DNA from: an uncultured Alphaproteobacteria bacterium
Lineage (GTDB): Bacteria > Pseudomonadota > Alphaproteobacteria > RF32 > CAG-239
Direction: 5' to 3'
Length of the DNA stretch: 5,869 nt
Assembly (NCBI GenBank): GCA_900551585.1
Contig: URWU01000104.1
Location: 1 to 5,869 of the forward strand
Shown here: positions 5,824 to 5,869 of the stretch, in pieces
How positions within the stretch are numbered: the first letter of the stretch is position 1
How the letters are laid out: each line of letters begins with the position of its first letter
Notes under the pieces: model-generated
Told to the model about the DNA's origin: nothing
What the model saw: the letters and a program-made list of their open reading frames with translations, nothing else
Database searches by the model: none
Made by a program: the position numbers and the translations under genes

Positions 5824-5869
5824 CTGTCTCTTATACACATCTGACGCTGCCGACGCGACTAGTCGAGTG
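5824..5869 (-). other. Nextera i5-side sequencing adapter (not genomic)
   Basis: The segment is the inverted 19-base mosaic end (CTGTCTCTTATACACATCT, 5824-5842), the Read-1 part GACGCTGCCGACG (5843-5855), two unexpected bases CG before the final A, the index CTAGTCGA (5859-5866), and GTG from the P5 arm. From memory, the index is the reverse complement of Nextera S513 (TCGACTAG). It must be trimmed before annotation. Confidence 0.97.

Overview
The window is one sequencing-library insert and is adapter-capped at both ends. Bases 1-50 are the Illumina Nextera i7-side adapter and bases 5824-5869 the i5-side adapter, so biological DNA is 51-5823 (5,773 bp). The genes best fit an alphaproteobacterium of moderate to lowish GC. 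The main evidence is the block of a small coiled-coil gene, zapA, a 6S RNA and a YmdB-type phosphodiesterase, an order I recall from alphaproteobacteria. The sequence does not fix a genus. An uncultured, metagenome-derived lineage is plausible, but that is inference.

Left part (51-2351). A gene cut by the contig edge runs leftward from 556 and encodes a protein resembling a degenerate thiamine-phosphate-synthase TIM barrel. A divergent promoter at about 572-599 starts a rightward unit: a 95-residue coiled-coil protein (629-916) that overlaps zapA (891-1232), then a 6S RNA (1245-1403) with its own terminator (1417-1442). The 6S RNA was identified from its fold and position. A YmdB/TIGR00282-type metallophosphoesterase with a TTG start follows (1566-2351). 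The 5-formyltetrahydrofolate cyclo-ligase gene often found after 6S RNA is absent here.

Right part (2384-5823). A bidirectional terminator (2384-2426) separates ymdB from three leftward genes. In transcription order these are a 5'-truncated gene with a possible FliK-like C-terminal domain (5013-5823), a membrane-anchored J-domain protein with a C-terminal SH3-like domain (3850-5013), and an unrecognised 411-residue protein with an S1/OB-like N-terminus (2442-3677). The first two are coupled by a TGATG stop/start overlap. The third has its own promoter and a 113-nt leader. That leader carries a strong Shine-Dalgarno (SD) site in front of a five-codon mini-ORF whose end lies in a perfect palindrome.

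The left block concerns core functions: Z-ring assembly, global transcription control by 6S RNA, and cyclic-nucleotide or RNA metabolism. The right block is mostly uncharacterised and is where new biology is most likely. I saw no mobile element, CRISPR array, tRNA or rRNA, and no gene-free stretch over 300 bases.
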